Assembly (NCBI GenBank): GCA_030490835.1
Contig: CM059973.1
Coordinates: forward strand, 89,673,641 to 89,737,640
Length of the DNA: 64,000 nt
Source: Annona cherimola
Taxonomy: Eukaryota > Streptophyta > Magnoliopsida > Magnoliales > Annonaceae
Reading direction: 5' to 3'
Part shown: positions 10,718 through 21,977 of the stretch, piece after piece
How the letters are laid out: every line of letters begins with the position of its first letter
Position numbering within the stretch: position 1 is the first letter of the stretch
The notes under the pieces: generated by a model
What the model saw: the letters and a program-made list of their open reading frames with translations, nothing else
Database searches by the model: none
What the model was told of the DNA's origin: nothing
Translations under genes and position numbers: made by a program

Positions 10718-11037
10718 TGTTAGAGTTATACTCCTATTAGGTGTCCTAATTAGATGATAAGTCTTAGATGATAAGTCTTGGATTTAAAGATAGCCCAATC
10801 ATATCTGGATTACGTACGCAATCTGAGTTCAGGTAGAACTACACTTCTAGTTGAGTCATGATGGGAAGGGCTCTATAAATATAGGAGTCTAGGTCCCTCT
10901 CTCACACGGTTTACATTATTAGTGGTTCCCATCTACTGCTAGTATTATAGGGAGAAGTGTTGAGAGAGAAGACCTAGTGCTCTACTCGGTCTACAGGTGG
11001 AATCTACGCACACATGGATTCAGGTACGCTTCCGCAT
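10718..11037 (+). repeat. 3' LTR of the copia element, 3' end missing
   Basis: Matches the 5'LTR from TGTTAGAG to 'cgcttccgcat'. It has a 14-bp tandem duplication (AGATGATAAGTCTT) and stops 17-18 bases before the expected ...CCAACA end. Confidence 0.9.
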
Positions 11038-11338
11038 AACGGCGAGAGTCAAAAGAGTTATGCATCCAAAATATGTAAGACGAATTGGAACATCGATTTA
11101 TCGGTCTCAATGTATTAATTAAATGGAAGTTGAAAACATGATCAGGAAAGCTGTCGGCTTGATTGACTCCCTCAGTTGGAGTCCCACGTTGCGGTGGTAC
11201 GGATGAAATATATTTGTGAATGGAAGGTAAATTCCACAAAGTTTTAATGATGTCTGATAACGTTGAAACTACCGAAAATAAGCATCCATATACTAGAAAC
11301 AACGCAAGAGAGACAAGACAGGAAGAGAGGTCACTGGC

Positions 11339-11725
11339 TCACCGCGATCCCTTCCTGTCGCACCCGTTTTTGAAGATGCAGGGTCGAGTATATGGTCTTC
11401 CTGGCTTTGCACCTTGCTTAGCAGCGCCTTTTTTTATAGGAACGTACGGAAGCTTCGCTGCCAAAATCCTTCTACTGATTTCAGTACCCATCACCAATTC
11501 CACGAATTCTTCATACATGTCTTTGATTTCGTCAGTGTCATCCACCAAGACCTCGTTCTCCATGAAGCAATGCCCAATGGTGCCATTGCAGGCATCAGCA
11601 GCAGCCCCAGCCGGCGGCGGAAGTCCCTCCTCAAACCTTGCTTCACATGCCCCATTGTAAAACAGCATTAAAAGGATTCCCACGGCCATAGAGAAGCCCC
11701 AACTCCTCCATTCAGTCAATCTCAT
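11339..11725 (-). CDS. RALF-like secreted peptide precursor (copy 2)
   Basis: Encodes 128 residues from the Met at 11725. A longer frame starts at 11776 and adds 17 residues. The shorter start gives a signal peptide with core WGFSMAVGILLMLF. The copy at 27499 has a similar MI-REL leader upstream of its own likely start, so the longer form is possible. Then come a proline/alanine-rich pro-region, ACNGTIGHC, an acidic stretch (VDDTDEIKDMYEEF), MGTEISRRIL (RRIL S1P site) and a tail LPYVPIKKG...YTRPC...NGC. Like its paralogues it lacks YISY and the first mature cysteine pair. It lies about 300 bp from the 3'LTR, which may have affected its 3' flank. Confidence 0.87.
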   Translation of the reverse strand: MRLTEWRSWGFSMAVGILLMLFYNGACEARFEEGLPPPAGAAADACNGTIGHCFMENEVLVDDTDEIKDMYEEFVELVMGTEISRRILAAKLPYVPIKKGAAKQGAKPGRPYTRPCIFKNGCDRKGSR

Positions 11726-12169
11726 GCCTGCGCACTTCCAGAACTCCTCCAATCTCTCCAACTCTCTTACTATCATGCTGCCCAGCTCATCGCCAGTAGA
11801 CTATATACTCCAAGATCAGGATAAGCCCATTGCAAATTTTGCAATAATGAATTTAGGCGAACAGATAGCTACGCATTAAATGCGTTGTCCTTCAGTTTCC
11901 GTTACAACCACAAGTTAAACAACCTTGTCCAGCATGTGCAGGCGTGATGGTTGGCTTATGGGCTTTTGTTTGAATTTTTAAACAAGGGAAAAAAAATGGT
12001 TGGCATGATTAATGATCTTTCTTACTTAAACGAATTTCTACAGATACCGTTCATAGTGTTTATTGAACTTAAGTAAGGAAAAGTCCCATGTTGTGTTTCT
12101 TCAAACACTGTTGTGCTTTAATAGAATTTGATAGTGTTTAATCACTTCATGAAAGCCTGTTTAGACATA

Positions 12170-13040
12170 GTTTAATGAATTTGCCTGATAATCGATTTCA
12201 CTTCTATGAAATTCCTTTTTTATGTAATCATCTCTATTTTTAAAATTTAAATGGTTGTTGAAAAATTCATTTCATCTATTGTGTTTACCATCATTTTTAG
12301 TATTTTAGAAGCCTTTGTATTTGTACAAAACCACTCTAGATGGGCATGGACAAGCACTATTGAAAATTAACGTAATAAAATGATTTAATATTAAATATTA
12401 ATTTTAAAGTTATATTTTTAATATTTAAATCATCTAAAATACCATTTATGCATAGATAAATGATTTGATAAAGTATTATTATATTCTAATACATGCGTAA
12501 ATAAATTTAAGCATTTTTTATAATTTACACATGAATAGCATCATTCTTCAACAAATGCGACCCATAAATATATTTGATTAATATAAAACTTGGTCTCCTA
12601 CATACAAAAATAGTGTAGAATATAATGAATGGTTTGATTTTATATTAAAGATTAAAATCTTAAAATTTAACTTGGCGGAGCCATACATATATGTACATGT
12701 ACATGTACGCTAAGTTATCATACAATTGGCCCAACATGAGCCCTACGTATACATAAATATATTGATATTTTATATAATTATTTATTCATATATAAATTAT
12801 ATAAAAAATAATTTATATGTTGAAAAATAATTTAAAGTTGTTATTTACATTAAACTATTTTATTACGTTGAATTTGTACCATTTTCATATGAGATCCATG
12901 CACATATCGAATTAGGATGAAAATTAATATGATAATAGAATCTATATTGCTAAGCATAATGTGTAGAATAGATTATTATTTTATAATTATGTGGGACATA
13001 TTTTGAGACAACTGCACCGTAATTAACTTACGGTATGATT
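12170..13040. repeat. AT-rich MITE-like repeats (two adjacent dispersed-family units)
   Basis: Bases 12185-12700 belong to the dispersed unit with 'taataaaatgatttaatatt', 'tttaaagttata' and 'catagataaatgatt', related to 14348-14905, 46385-46908 and others. Bases 12700-13040 belong to a second family (relatives at 20600-20990 and 52310-52590) that ends near 'ccgtaattaacttacggt'. No coding capacity. Confidence 0.55.
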
Positions 13041-13750
13041 GCCTGCACAGGAATACATAACTGCAGAGATGTTGGGTGCAACGTGCACCAAGCCGTTCGT
13101 GCACAGGGTGGTGGGAAAGGATTTCTGGCATTTTAAAGGATTAAAGGAAATTCTTCTAGAAACCCACCCTGGTTTTTAGATATTTTGCAAGGGGAGAAAA
13201 TGGTAGAAGAGCGCGTGCGGAGAAAGTAGAACCAGGCCCTCCATCTCTTTCCGTCTCGGGTGCTGGCTGAGAGCGGAGCAGGCTAGCACCAGCCAGATCA
13301 GCACCACGCCCAGGCGGCTAAACCGGACGAGCTCGTAAAATTAGTTGGGCTACCATGGTCCGTTAGAGGGAGCAATGACGGCGACGACAACACGCATGAA
13401 AAACCAGTGCAGGTAGCGCCATGACAGTTTGAGCCCAATAAGTGGCTGACCATGCGGACAGCCATCAAGCAACGGGAGATGATGTTCACAACCGTTCGTT
13501 TTCAACATGATAAAATGGTCTGATTTCAGTGAACTAACAATCCACTTCTTATATTTTCATATCTTTTAAGTCTAATAAAAGAATCGAATAGGCCATTAAA
13601 GGTCACGATCATAAGATTTAGACAAGCAACTCTATAAATGATGAATAATGTTTAGATGTTAACCTACTTAATTGAAATGATAAAAGAGAATCTTATGCAA
13701 CAAGCTTAGTAGAGGGTGACAACTAAGCTTTGATTTTGAGGTTATATAAC
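13041..13750. other. Moderately GC-rich segment, no recognised gene
   Basis: Bases 13060-13490 are richer in G+C than their surroundings and hold a 63-codon minus frame (13298-13489), but I recognise no motif. It could be a decayed gene fragment or transposon cargo. Confidence 0.25.
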
Positions 13751-14116
13751 AAGTAATGTCTAGAACACTTTGCGTTAAAACGATCCAAAATTCATCGACG
13801 CATTCGTTTCTTGTATTTTCTTGCTCATTGAGTTATTCACCCGTGCGTATATCGCACAAAATTGACAGTAAATGGTTCCCGATGGCCTATGTTTCGGAGA
13901 TGACGACCACGATTTCCTTTCCTTTTTATTTTATTTTATTTTATTTTATTTTTTATCTGAGATATATATAACTTAAGATGATGTATTACATTCCATTTGG
14001 ATGAGTTTTTCAGACATCTATTTATTATATTTATTTAATGTCAATTAACGAATTGTAATTCTTTATGTAAATTCTATGGATATTTCTGCTCAATATATGA
14101 TATATCTTGAGAGACT
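13751..14116 (+). repeat. Duplicated segment (partner at 20225-20582)
   Basis: About 360 bp shared in direct orientation, from 'agtaatgtctagaacacttt' to 'tatgatatatcttgagaga'. A 71-codon frame here is not conserved intact in the partner, so I do not call it a gene. It includes a (TTTTA)n run near 13926-13960. Confidence 0.75.
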
Positions 14117-14347
14117 ATTTTTGAGACTTTTGTTACATGTATATATTTAAATTTGAGAAACAATTTTATTAACTCGGGCTAAGTAAATGCTTCATTTTTT
14201 TACTTTTTTCTTTATACACTTGTTTATCTAAGTGTATTTAATATATAAATTAAGTTTTTCTTTTTTGGATATATGTGTATATTTTTTAAAGATTTTTAAA
14301 CATCTATCTATGTATGTCTATATATATATATATATATATTTAAAAGG

Positions 14348-14905
14348 TCACTTCTATGTAACTAAGTTACATAAAAGCGGTCTCATATAACCTTTTTATT
14401 TTTTAAGATAGTGATGACTGATTCAAAATCCGATCTATTCATTGTATTTGAAATTATTTATTTATCTAGGAGACCATGTTTCATCCAAATCAAGTATGCA
14501 TATGAGCCACATTTGCTTAAAAATATATATATATATATTCATGGGTAAATTATATAAATATTCATGGGTAAATTATGAAAAATGCTTAGATTTATTCACA
14601 TATATATTAAAATGTAATAATACTATATAAAATTATTTATCCATATAGTAATGATATTTTAGATGGTTTAGATGTCGAAAAAATTATTTTAAAATTGATA
14701 TTTTATTTTAACATTGAACCATTTTAGTACATTGATTTTACACACTTATAAATAGGACCCATATACAATGAAATTAAAAAGATAAAAGAGTTTCCAAGAT
14801 ACTATAAATGATGCTAAATACAATAGATAAAATGAATTTTTCATCAACTGTCAAGATTTTAAAAATGAAAGGGGGTTACATAGAACAAAGGTTTCATAAA
14901 AGCGA
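14348..14905. mobile_element. AT-rich MITE, family with CTTCTATGTAAC...TTACATAAAAG ends
   Basis: The left end CTTCTATGTAACTAAG and the right end '...ttcataaaagcg' are approximate inverted repeats. The interior carries 'ccatatagtaatgatatttt' and 'aacattgaaccatttta', shared with several other copies here. Bases 14906-16340 downstream are AT-rich and hold no gene that I can support. Confidence 0.55.
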
Positions 14906-16344
14906 GACTGATATTTAAAATATTTTTATATTTAGAAGTCTCAAAAATATATAAGTATATCCAAAAATTGTAGAATTTAGTTTATATATTAAATATACTT
15001 AAATAAATAAGTATATAAAGAAAAAAATAAAAAATATTATAAATAAATTTTTTAAGGTAGGCTAAGAGAGACATTTGCTTAGTCTGAACTAACATGAACA
15101 CTTCTCTTTAAATTTTATATGCTAAAAAATCAACATTTTTATCATTTATGAAATTTGTAATAGTACATAAAACTTTTTGTTACAAAAATACTATTTAAAA
15201 CATAAATATTTTTTATTCTTCAGATTTAGCTTTTAGCGGGGTTTCGCGACAATAATACGATAGAAGTTGAAAACATAGCCTTTTAGCCATATCTATAGTT
15301 GAAAAAATAGCCTTTTAGCCACATCACTTCTAATTGAAAGACACTTAAAAAATATAGCTATAATGAAGTTACATTATAAGATACATACGGCGTGATAAAT
15401 TTTAGCATGGCTAAAATCTTAAAACTTCATTTTCTTGCCGTGAGTGTGGCATTGACTCACCGTACATATTCAAAATTCCCTATGCATATGAATGGTGCGT
15501 CTAAATTTAGTACGTAGTGGATAACGCACTACTTTAGGGGTCGCAAACAAACCACCGGTGCAAGAGAGAGAAAAGGTAGCTGAGTTTTCTTTTTTTTTTT
15601 TGATGAAAAAAGTAGCTTAGGTTTTAGTTACAATATAATGAAATTTGAGTTGTTAACCGATCGAGTTGTATGGGTTAGAGTTTAATTCTGATCTTAAGAT
15701 TTTAAAAATCTTAAAGCTAATATGTTTATTCATCATTTTTAAAACTTCAAACCTAATGTATTTATAAATTAAAATTGGCAGATTGCTAATGAATTGTATA
15801 TATATTACATACAAGTTAAAATGCTGCTGAATATTATCTTGACAAAGTCTATTATTTACACTACGATGAAATTTTAAACAGTTCAAATATTAAAAATATC
15901 ATTTTGAAATTATATAAAGTGAACCATTTCATTACATTGATTTCATACATTTTTCAAATACAGCCCTTCAGTTTTTTATTGGGAAGAAAATTCCATAAAA
16001 AGTCAAACTGATGATTCTAAATGCATCAAGCAGGATGAATTGTCATTTCGTCGTCAAAATGAGATCTTCTTCCGACCGAAAATTTTGTCGAAGGTTCTAG
16101 ATATGTGGAAGTGGAATAATTTATGCATATATCATCCAAAAAAGATTTTAAACGCATGCAGCAGGTTGAATATTTTTGGTTGGATCATAAAAATGCCCCC
16201 CAACCCCAATCATAACTAATTAGATGGCCTTCGATCGCGTGCTTAATTTTAATTTTATGCATGTCAAAACTCGACCATTTGAGCATCCAAGAGGAGACGA
16301 TAAAGAAATAAGCTTCAATGGTGATGGTAATAATTAACTAAGAT

Positions 16345-16507
16345 ACTAACAAAGGACCCAGCTGAAACCCATTTGAGCCTGTGTGAAATACGTACCTCAA
16401 ACAAACTAAGTGAGTCGAGAGAGAGAGATTGTTATTGACAAAGGAACTAGCAGAAACCCATTTGAGCCTGTATAAGGCCTGTTTGAAATACGTACCTCAA
16501 ACAAACT

Positions 16508-16515
<8 letters not shown>
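16345..16515 (+). repeat. Imperfect tandem duplication 3' of RALF copy 3
   Basis: Two copies share 'aaacccatttgagcctgt' and 'gaaatacgtacctcaaacaaact'. The second phrase resembles sequence 3' of other RALF copies (1840-1860, 21856-21880), so this is a duplicated piece of the RALF 3' flank. Confidence 0.7.

Positions 16516-16541
<26 letters not shown>
16510..16541 (-). repeat. GA microsatellite 3' of RALF copy 3
   Basis: An uninterrupted (GA)n run about 20 bases beyond the stop codon, at the same position as at copies 1 and 6. Confidence 0.85.
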
Positions 16542-16543
<2 letters not shown>

Positions 16544-16560
16544 GGTTGACGCTTTGGAGA

Positions 16561-16941
16561 TCACTGGTCCGGCCTATCACACCCATTTGCATAGGTGCAG
16601 CCGCGAGTATAGGATTTCCCTTGCGGGGCACCTGGCTTAGCAGGAGCTCCGGGTTCTAAAGGCCTGTACTTGATCGTATTCGTCGCCAAAATCCTCCTGC
16701 TAATTTCAGACTCCATCACCAACTCCACGGATTCATACATGCCGTCGTTGATTTCGTCCATATAGGGCTGATTGTGATCCATGCGGCACTGCGGCCCAAT
16801 GGTGCCATTGCAGGAGGAGCGATGATTTTCAGCAGCAGTAATTTCCTCCTCAATACTTCCGCATCTCCCATTGTAAGACTGAGACAGAATTAAGACGATT
16901 CCCACAACCATCAAAAAGCTCCTCTTCGCTCCAATTCCCAT
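16561..16941 (-). CDS. RALF-like secreted peptide precursor (copy 3)
   Basis: Encodes 126 residues from MGIGAKRSFLMVVGIVLILS (signal peptide). Pro-region: SCNGTIGPQC, then DEINDGMYESVELVMESEIS and RRIL (S1P-type RRxL). The predicted mature part begins ATNTIKYRPL and ends with SYTRGCTYANGCDRPDQ. YTRGC is the closest in this array to canonical RALF C-termini (YSRGC). Tyr in IKYRPL is in the position of the canonical YISY. The first mature cysteine pair is absent. This copy looks fully intact and is perhaps the least derived. Confidence 0.9.
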   Translation of the reverse strand: MGIGAKRSFLMVVGIVLILSQSYNGRCGSIEEEITAAENHRSSCNGTIGPQCRMDHNQPYMDEINDGMYESVELVMESEISRRILATNTIKYRPLEPGAPAKPGAPQGKSYTRGCTYANGCDRPDQ

Positions 16942-17226
16942 TTCCCTTGCTGCTCAATTAATTACTACTCCGGCCGGCTCATCCCATGCCAACTGCCAGC
17001 TTTCTTATTAATATTAGGAAAATTTCCCAAGTATGCAAAATTTTCTTAAAAATTTCAATCCGCACACCCATTACCTTTTTCCGGATAATAATAATTTTTT
17101 ATGCCTATTAAAAAACCATCCTGCCCTCCCCAACAAGGATATGATAAAATGAAAAGAGAGTGATCACATTTTTATACCCCATGTCTATGGATTTTGAAGA
17201 CTATTAGACCTTTTGAAGTTTATTTA

Positions 17227-17235
17227 TAAAAAATC
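17227..17235 (+). repeat. Target-site duplication, left (TAAAAAATC)
   Basis: TAAAAAATC here and at 18231-18239 brackets the TIR-bounded unit. The related empty site at about 25550-25566 reads 'ttgtaaacaatcctaccact', with a single copy. Confidence 0.75.
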
Positions 17236-18230
17236 GGGTAATTTGCATATATACCTACAAAGTTTGACGCTAATTTCAGATATACCCATGTAGTTTGACG
17301 AATTGCATATTACCCCTACATCATTTCACTAAAATTGCGTATTTCTCCTGTACGTTACCTGTCATTAATATCTGATGTGATATTTTAAAAAATTACGAAA
17401 ATGTCTAGATAGGTATTTATAGTTTCATACGAGTAATATGTAATTTTAGTGAAACTACGTGGGGTGATATGCGATTTGTGAAACTAACAATGAGGACGTC
17501 TTCGTCATTTTTCAAAATATCACGTCATATATTAATGATACGTAATAGAGAGGAATAATATGCAATTTTGGTAAAATCATATAGAAATAATATGCAATTC
17601 GTCAAACTACATGAGTATATCTATAATTAATGTCAAACTTTGTCCCGCTTTGCTTGAGAGGCTGGTACGGAATGGTCGCGAAAATCTTTCGGTTGATTTC
17701 AGATCCAGCACCAACTCCACAGCTTCATAGATGTTGATATCAATTGTGTCCACCAACCACTCATCCACCACATGGCAACTCCCGATGGTGCTATTGCACA
17801 GTGCAGAAACAATCCCTTGGCATCTCCCACTGCAAAACAGCGTTACAAGGATTCCCACAACCATACAAAAATCCCTCCTCCTCAACGCAATTCCCATGGC
17901 TAACTAATCAGCTCCCACCTACTGCTTAATTCCCCAAGTCCTCCGCCGCCAACACTGCCGCGCGCACATCATCAGTGAAGACGTTTGAGCAATATACAGA
18001 CTACTAAAAGAAGAATGAAAGCTTCCATAAAAAAGAAGAAGAAGAAACTACCAATGATGATATTTTTGTTATTTTTTAAAATATCAAGTCAGATATTAAC
18101 GGCAAGTAATGACATGAGGGTAATACGTAAATTTGGTAAAATTTTATAAGAATAATATACAATTTGTTAAACTACATAAGTATATATGCGATTAATGTCA
18201 AACTTCGGAAATATATGTGCAAATTACCCG
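17236..18230. mobile_element. Mutator-like TIR-bounded unit carrying a RALF fragment (Pack-MULE-like)
   Basis: The ends are inverted repeats of about 180 bp. The left end reads GGGTAATTTGCATATA..., and the right end, reverse-complemented, reads CGGGTAATTTGCACATA... Homology continues through 'gtttgac', 'catgtagtttgac' and 'ttaatatctgatgtgatatttt'. The 8-9 bp TSDs fit Mutator-like elements. Inside are, in order, an almost complete MITE (17236-17642, itself palindromic, missing its last 25 bases), a truncated RALF gene (17643-17897) with its upstream region, and a right half-MITE (about 18041-18230). It may be one captured-gene element or a MITE later recombined with a RALF duplicate. Confidence 0.6.
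17643..17897 (-). pseudogene. RALF-like pseudogene (copy 4), frameshifted and 3'-truncated
   Basis: Starts MGIALRRRDFCMVVGILVTLF, almost identical to the copy at 21978-22319, and keeps LCNSTIGSC. It loses frame near 17700-17705: the intact copy reads 'cagagtccagc' on the plus strand and this one reads 'cagatccagc', a one-base loss. The homology ends abruptly at 17643 where MITE sequence begins, removing the YTRPC tail. The frame runs on to 17607 in unrelated MITE sequence. It cannot make a RALF peptide. Its TATA-region homology near 17980 remains. Confidence 0.88.
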
Positions 18231-18895
18231 TAAAAAATCCTACCACTGTTTCCGAACAAAGTCAAACTTTCACCAAATTTTATCATCCCACCCGAGCACA
18301 ATCAAAGTCATATGATAAATTCTTAAATTATGTCCCACCTAATCTTAATGACCTAGGCACTGACAACAGATACATGCTCTAAAAAATCAGAGATATAATA
18401 AAATAACAAATTTTAATTAATTTAATAATTTAAATCTTTACAGCGTATATTTATCATTTGAGTCATTGTTCATCAAGATTAGACGTGATATAGTTTAGGA
18501 TTGCGAGTATATGGCTCTAATAATTTCTAAGTAGGATCGCAAAATTTTGTCAAAGTCAATAGTGCAAGTTTGACTTGCATAAGAAACTTTGATGACCATC
18601 GATTGCAGGATTATCCGCCGAATCAATAGTTATAGATATAAATTTTAAAAATTTTGAGGGTCGTTTACGACTAGCGTTTAATATTATGAATTAATTACGA
18701 GCCGGAAAAGTCTTTGACGAAATGCACTGCTGAAAAAGAAGCTGCGGCCAATTAGGAATAATGCGGGCGACCGGATCACCAAATCCCACAATGGTTAAGT
18801 GCAAGGGTGCAATGAACCAAACCAATATGCACTCCCGTTCATAGATTTTTTTTTTTTTTTTTGATGAAATTTTTTTTAATCTTTTAGTTTCACTG

Positions 18896-19066
18896 TCATT
18901 TCAACATTTTGTACGCCCATAACAGGATCCATATGTTTAGCCTTGTGAGAAAATGGTCCCCCTCCACCTCCACCTCCACCTTGTATCCAAGTGTCGGCAG
19001 CAACTGCTTATTAAAAACCTTATCACAAGCCCACAAATCGATCTGTCGGCCTTCACATTTGGCCAT
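18896..19066 (-). pseudogene. Unit X, copy 1: unrecognised exon-like fragment
   Basis: The minus frame starts MAKCEGRQIDLWACDKVFNK and continues to GDHFL before a likely frame change. The related frame at 34007-34225 stays open further. Upstream on the minus strand are 'ggataggtatatag' (TATA-like) and 'tgtcccatat', conserved in the other copies. I do not recognise the protein family. Seven whole or partial copies occur in the window. Confidence 0.45.
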
Positions 19067-19789
19067 GTGGGGTGGCCGCAATACAAGCAAAAGATATATG
19101 GGACAGGTTGTTTGTGCGTGAGGGCAGAGGCATGCATTAGTGACAAACTATATACCTATCCTCCCATAGTCCTACAGCAACGGGTCCCGATCCTACGGTT
19201 CGCGATCAAATGAAAATCTCATTGGCCATATTGTTTAAAGCAAATGATGCCAAAAATTATTTCAATCAAAGTTTCGAAAAAATTGTTCTTACATATATAC
19301 ATCGTTACGCTTTCGTGGAACTTTTTTTCTACGTAAACAATCCATTTTTTATATCTGTATAGTTGAAAAAAAATCTATTGTCATTTATATTTAGTCTCCT
19401 TCATATTATTAAGGAAAGTTTTTCACTTATTTATTATCATCGTGCATGCACCCCATTTATAAATTTGTAAAATCAATATAATAAAATAGCTTAATTCTAA
19501 ATATCAATTTCCAAGTAGTATTCTGGACATGTAAATCATTAAAAATATCACTACAATGTTGATAGATAATTCCGTAAATTATTATTATATTTTAATATAT
19601 GTGAATTAATAGATTGAATCATTTTTTCTGATTTACACAAATATATATCTATTTTAAGCAAATATGGTTCATGTACATATTTGATTTTGATAAAACTTGA
19701 TCTCCTAGCTAAATAATGACATTAAATATAATAAACGGATTGAATTTTGTATTTTATTAATATCTTAGAAATTCAAGTGTTATATGGAA

Positions 19790-20217
19790 TAACTTCTACA
19801 TAACTTAGTTACATGGAAGCGAAATGTGTATATATATATATACACACACACAACTTAGTCACATGAAAGTGAAATGTATATACATGGAAGTGAAATATAT
19901 ATATATATATATGAATTTTGATCATGCACAAGTATAGATACCATAAGTTATAATACATTTGACTCAAAATAGACTTCATATAATTATAAAATTATAATGT
20001 ACTCTGTCCATTGTATTTAAAATTATTTACTTTATTAGCATATGGATTTTCCCCTAAATTGAATACGTGTATGGGTCTCATTTCAAAAAAATATAAAATT
20101 AATATAATAAAATAATTTGACATAAATAACAACTTTAAAGTTATTTTTTTAACATATAAATTATCTAAGACATAACTTATAATGGATAAATAATTATGTA
20201 CAATATTAATAGATTAT
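19790..20217. repeat. AT-rich MITE-like tail of duplication A
   Basis: Contains 'cttctacataacttagttacatgg' ends and the dispersed core 'aacaactttaaagttatttt' and 'cataacttataatggataaat'. Matched at 24475-24902. Confidence 0.5.
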
Positions 20218-20224
20218 ATAGAAA

Positions 20225-20582
20225 GTAATGTCGAGAACACTTTGCGTTAAAACGATATAAAATTCATCGACACATTCGTTGCTTGTATTTTCTTACTCAT
20301 TGAGTTATTCACCTGTGCGTTATCGCACAAAATCGACAGTAAATGGTTACTGATGATCTATTTTTTGGTGATGACGACCACGATTTCCTTTCCTTTTTAT
20401 TTTATTTTAATTTCGTTTTTATCTGAGGTATATAACTTAAGATGATGTATTACATTCCATTTAGATGAGTTTTTCAGACATCTATTTATTATATTTATTT
20501 AATGTTAATTAATTAATTGTAATTCTTTTATGTAAATTCTATGGATATTTGCTGCTCAATATATGATAGATCTTGAGAGATG
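20225..20582 (+). repeat. Duplicated segment (partner at 13751-14116)
   Basis: Direct-orientation partner of 13751-14116. It joins immediately onto the end of duplication A. Confidence 0.75.
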
Positions 20583-20589
20583 CCCCTCA

Positions 20590-21285
20590 AACCTATCTTT
20601 AGTGCAAAAGTGCTATATAGAGAAATATTCATGCGCAGTTTTATTGTACCACAATTACGATGCAGTTATCTCAAAATGGGCCCCGTATGATCATAAAATT
20701 ATAATCTACTCCATCAATTGTATTTAGAATTATGTATTCTATTACCATATCAATTTTCATCATAATTGGATATGTCTATGGGCTTTATCTGATAATGGTA
20801 TAAATTCAACGTAATAAAATAGTTTAACGTAAATAACAACTTTAAAGTTATTTTGTCAACATGTATATCGTTTGCTATAAAATTTATATATGGATAAATA
20901 ATTGTATAAAGTATCAATACATTGATGTGAGGTTCATTTTGGATCAAATGTACCGTTAATTATGGTGCAATTTCACTACATAAGAAAGGTTCTTATTATA
21001 AAAAATGCTTAGGTCCATTTATACATATATTAAAATATAATAATACTTTATATAATCATTTATCCACATAATAATGATATTTTAGATAGTTTAGATGTTA
21101 AAAAAAACTACTTTAAAATTAATATTTTACTTTAATATTGAACCATTTGAGTACGTTGATTTTACACACTTATAAATAAGACTCATATATAAATGATGTT
21201 AAATACAATGGATTAAATGAAATTTCTATCATATGTTGAGATTTTAAAAATGAGAGGAGATTACATAGAAAAAAGGGTTGCATTT
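20590..21285. repeat. Two AT-rich MITE-like units
   Basis: Bases 20600-20990 resemble 12700-13040 and 52310-52590, with ends containing 'accacaattacg' and 'cgttaattatggtg'. Bases 20990-21285 resemble the right half of 14348-14905. From 21286 to 21960 I see no gene; 21855-21960 is the RALF 3' flank. Confidence 0.45.
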
Positions 21286-21977
21286 GATGTAAAAATTAAT
21301 ACATTAGCCTAATGCAACCACAAAAGCAATTAAGTACTTATAGCTGGATATTATCAATAATGCCAAATATACATTTAACGCAACTAAATACACGTTACAT
21401 ATGACTAAAAAATTAGTTACATAAAATGAAATTTGTTGGGAGTGAGTTCTGTGATTGGATATTATCGAAAATATAACACTTTTGTTAGTTAACGACTGCA
21501 TAGAATTAATGTGGTCCTTTCAACAACAAAAGATTCATGATGCTTATAGATCAACCCGGGAAGATGCTTGAACATAGAAGGGTATTAGTTCCACTGCGCC
21601 TGCCAGGTTTACCAGAGCAACAGCTTGGATGCATTCGTTTGTAAATGGGACCAGTAAATTAATTATATTATATTTTAAACCGATGCTATATTATTTTTAA
21701 TTTCCCGTTGGCTCAAGACGCCAACTCCACTGAGCTCTGCTATTGCGACTCTGCAAGAGTCAATGGACACAAAAAAGGATCATTCACACGAAACATGTAT
21801 TTATTCATTCCATGGGAATAGGAATAAACAGAGTGCCAATAGAAGCTAGCTTGCATGAAATTCGTACCTCAATCAAATAAAGCCAAAATAGAAGATACGA
21901 CACAGAGAAACCGAAGATCAGAACCCATACACAAGGCCGGAGGGAGGGGAGGGAGGGAGGCTTTGGTGGTCACTGGC

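Larger units (their letters stand above)
3179..11037 (+). mobile_element. Ty1/copia LTR retrotransposon, nearly complete, young but disabled
   Basis: Has all the parts: 5'LTR (3179-3500), PBS for initiator-Met tRNA, a long leader, gag-PR-INT-RT-RNaseH coding, PPT and 3'LTR (10718-11037). The domain order with INT before RT defines Ty1/copia. The two LTRs differ by about three substitutions and a 14-bp tandem duplication in the 3'LTR, so the insertion is recent. The 3'LTR lacks the last 17-18 bases present in the 5'LTR, and the homology stops at 'tccgcat', so no TSD can be read. A frameshift near 7060-7090 and a MITE in pol make it non-autonomous. It sits between RALF copies 1 and 2. Confidence 0.93.
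17643..20217 (+). repeat. Segmental duplication, copy A
   Basis: Collinear with copy B at about 22057-24902: RALF gene and promoter, right half-MITE, 'accactgtttcc...' block, unit X, and AT-rich MITE tail. Homology ends at 'caatattaatagatt'. Copy A lacks the SINE found in B. Confidence 0.85.

Noticed and set aside
13756..13971. 71-codon ORF in the duplicated segment
   Set aside because: The copy at 20225-20582 has indels that break the frame, and the C-terminus is a (TTTTA)n translation.
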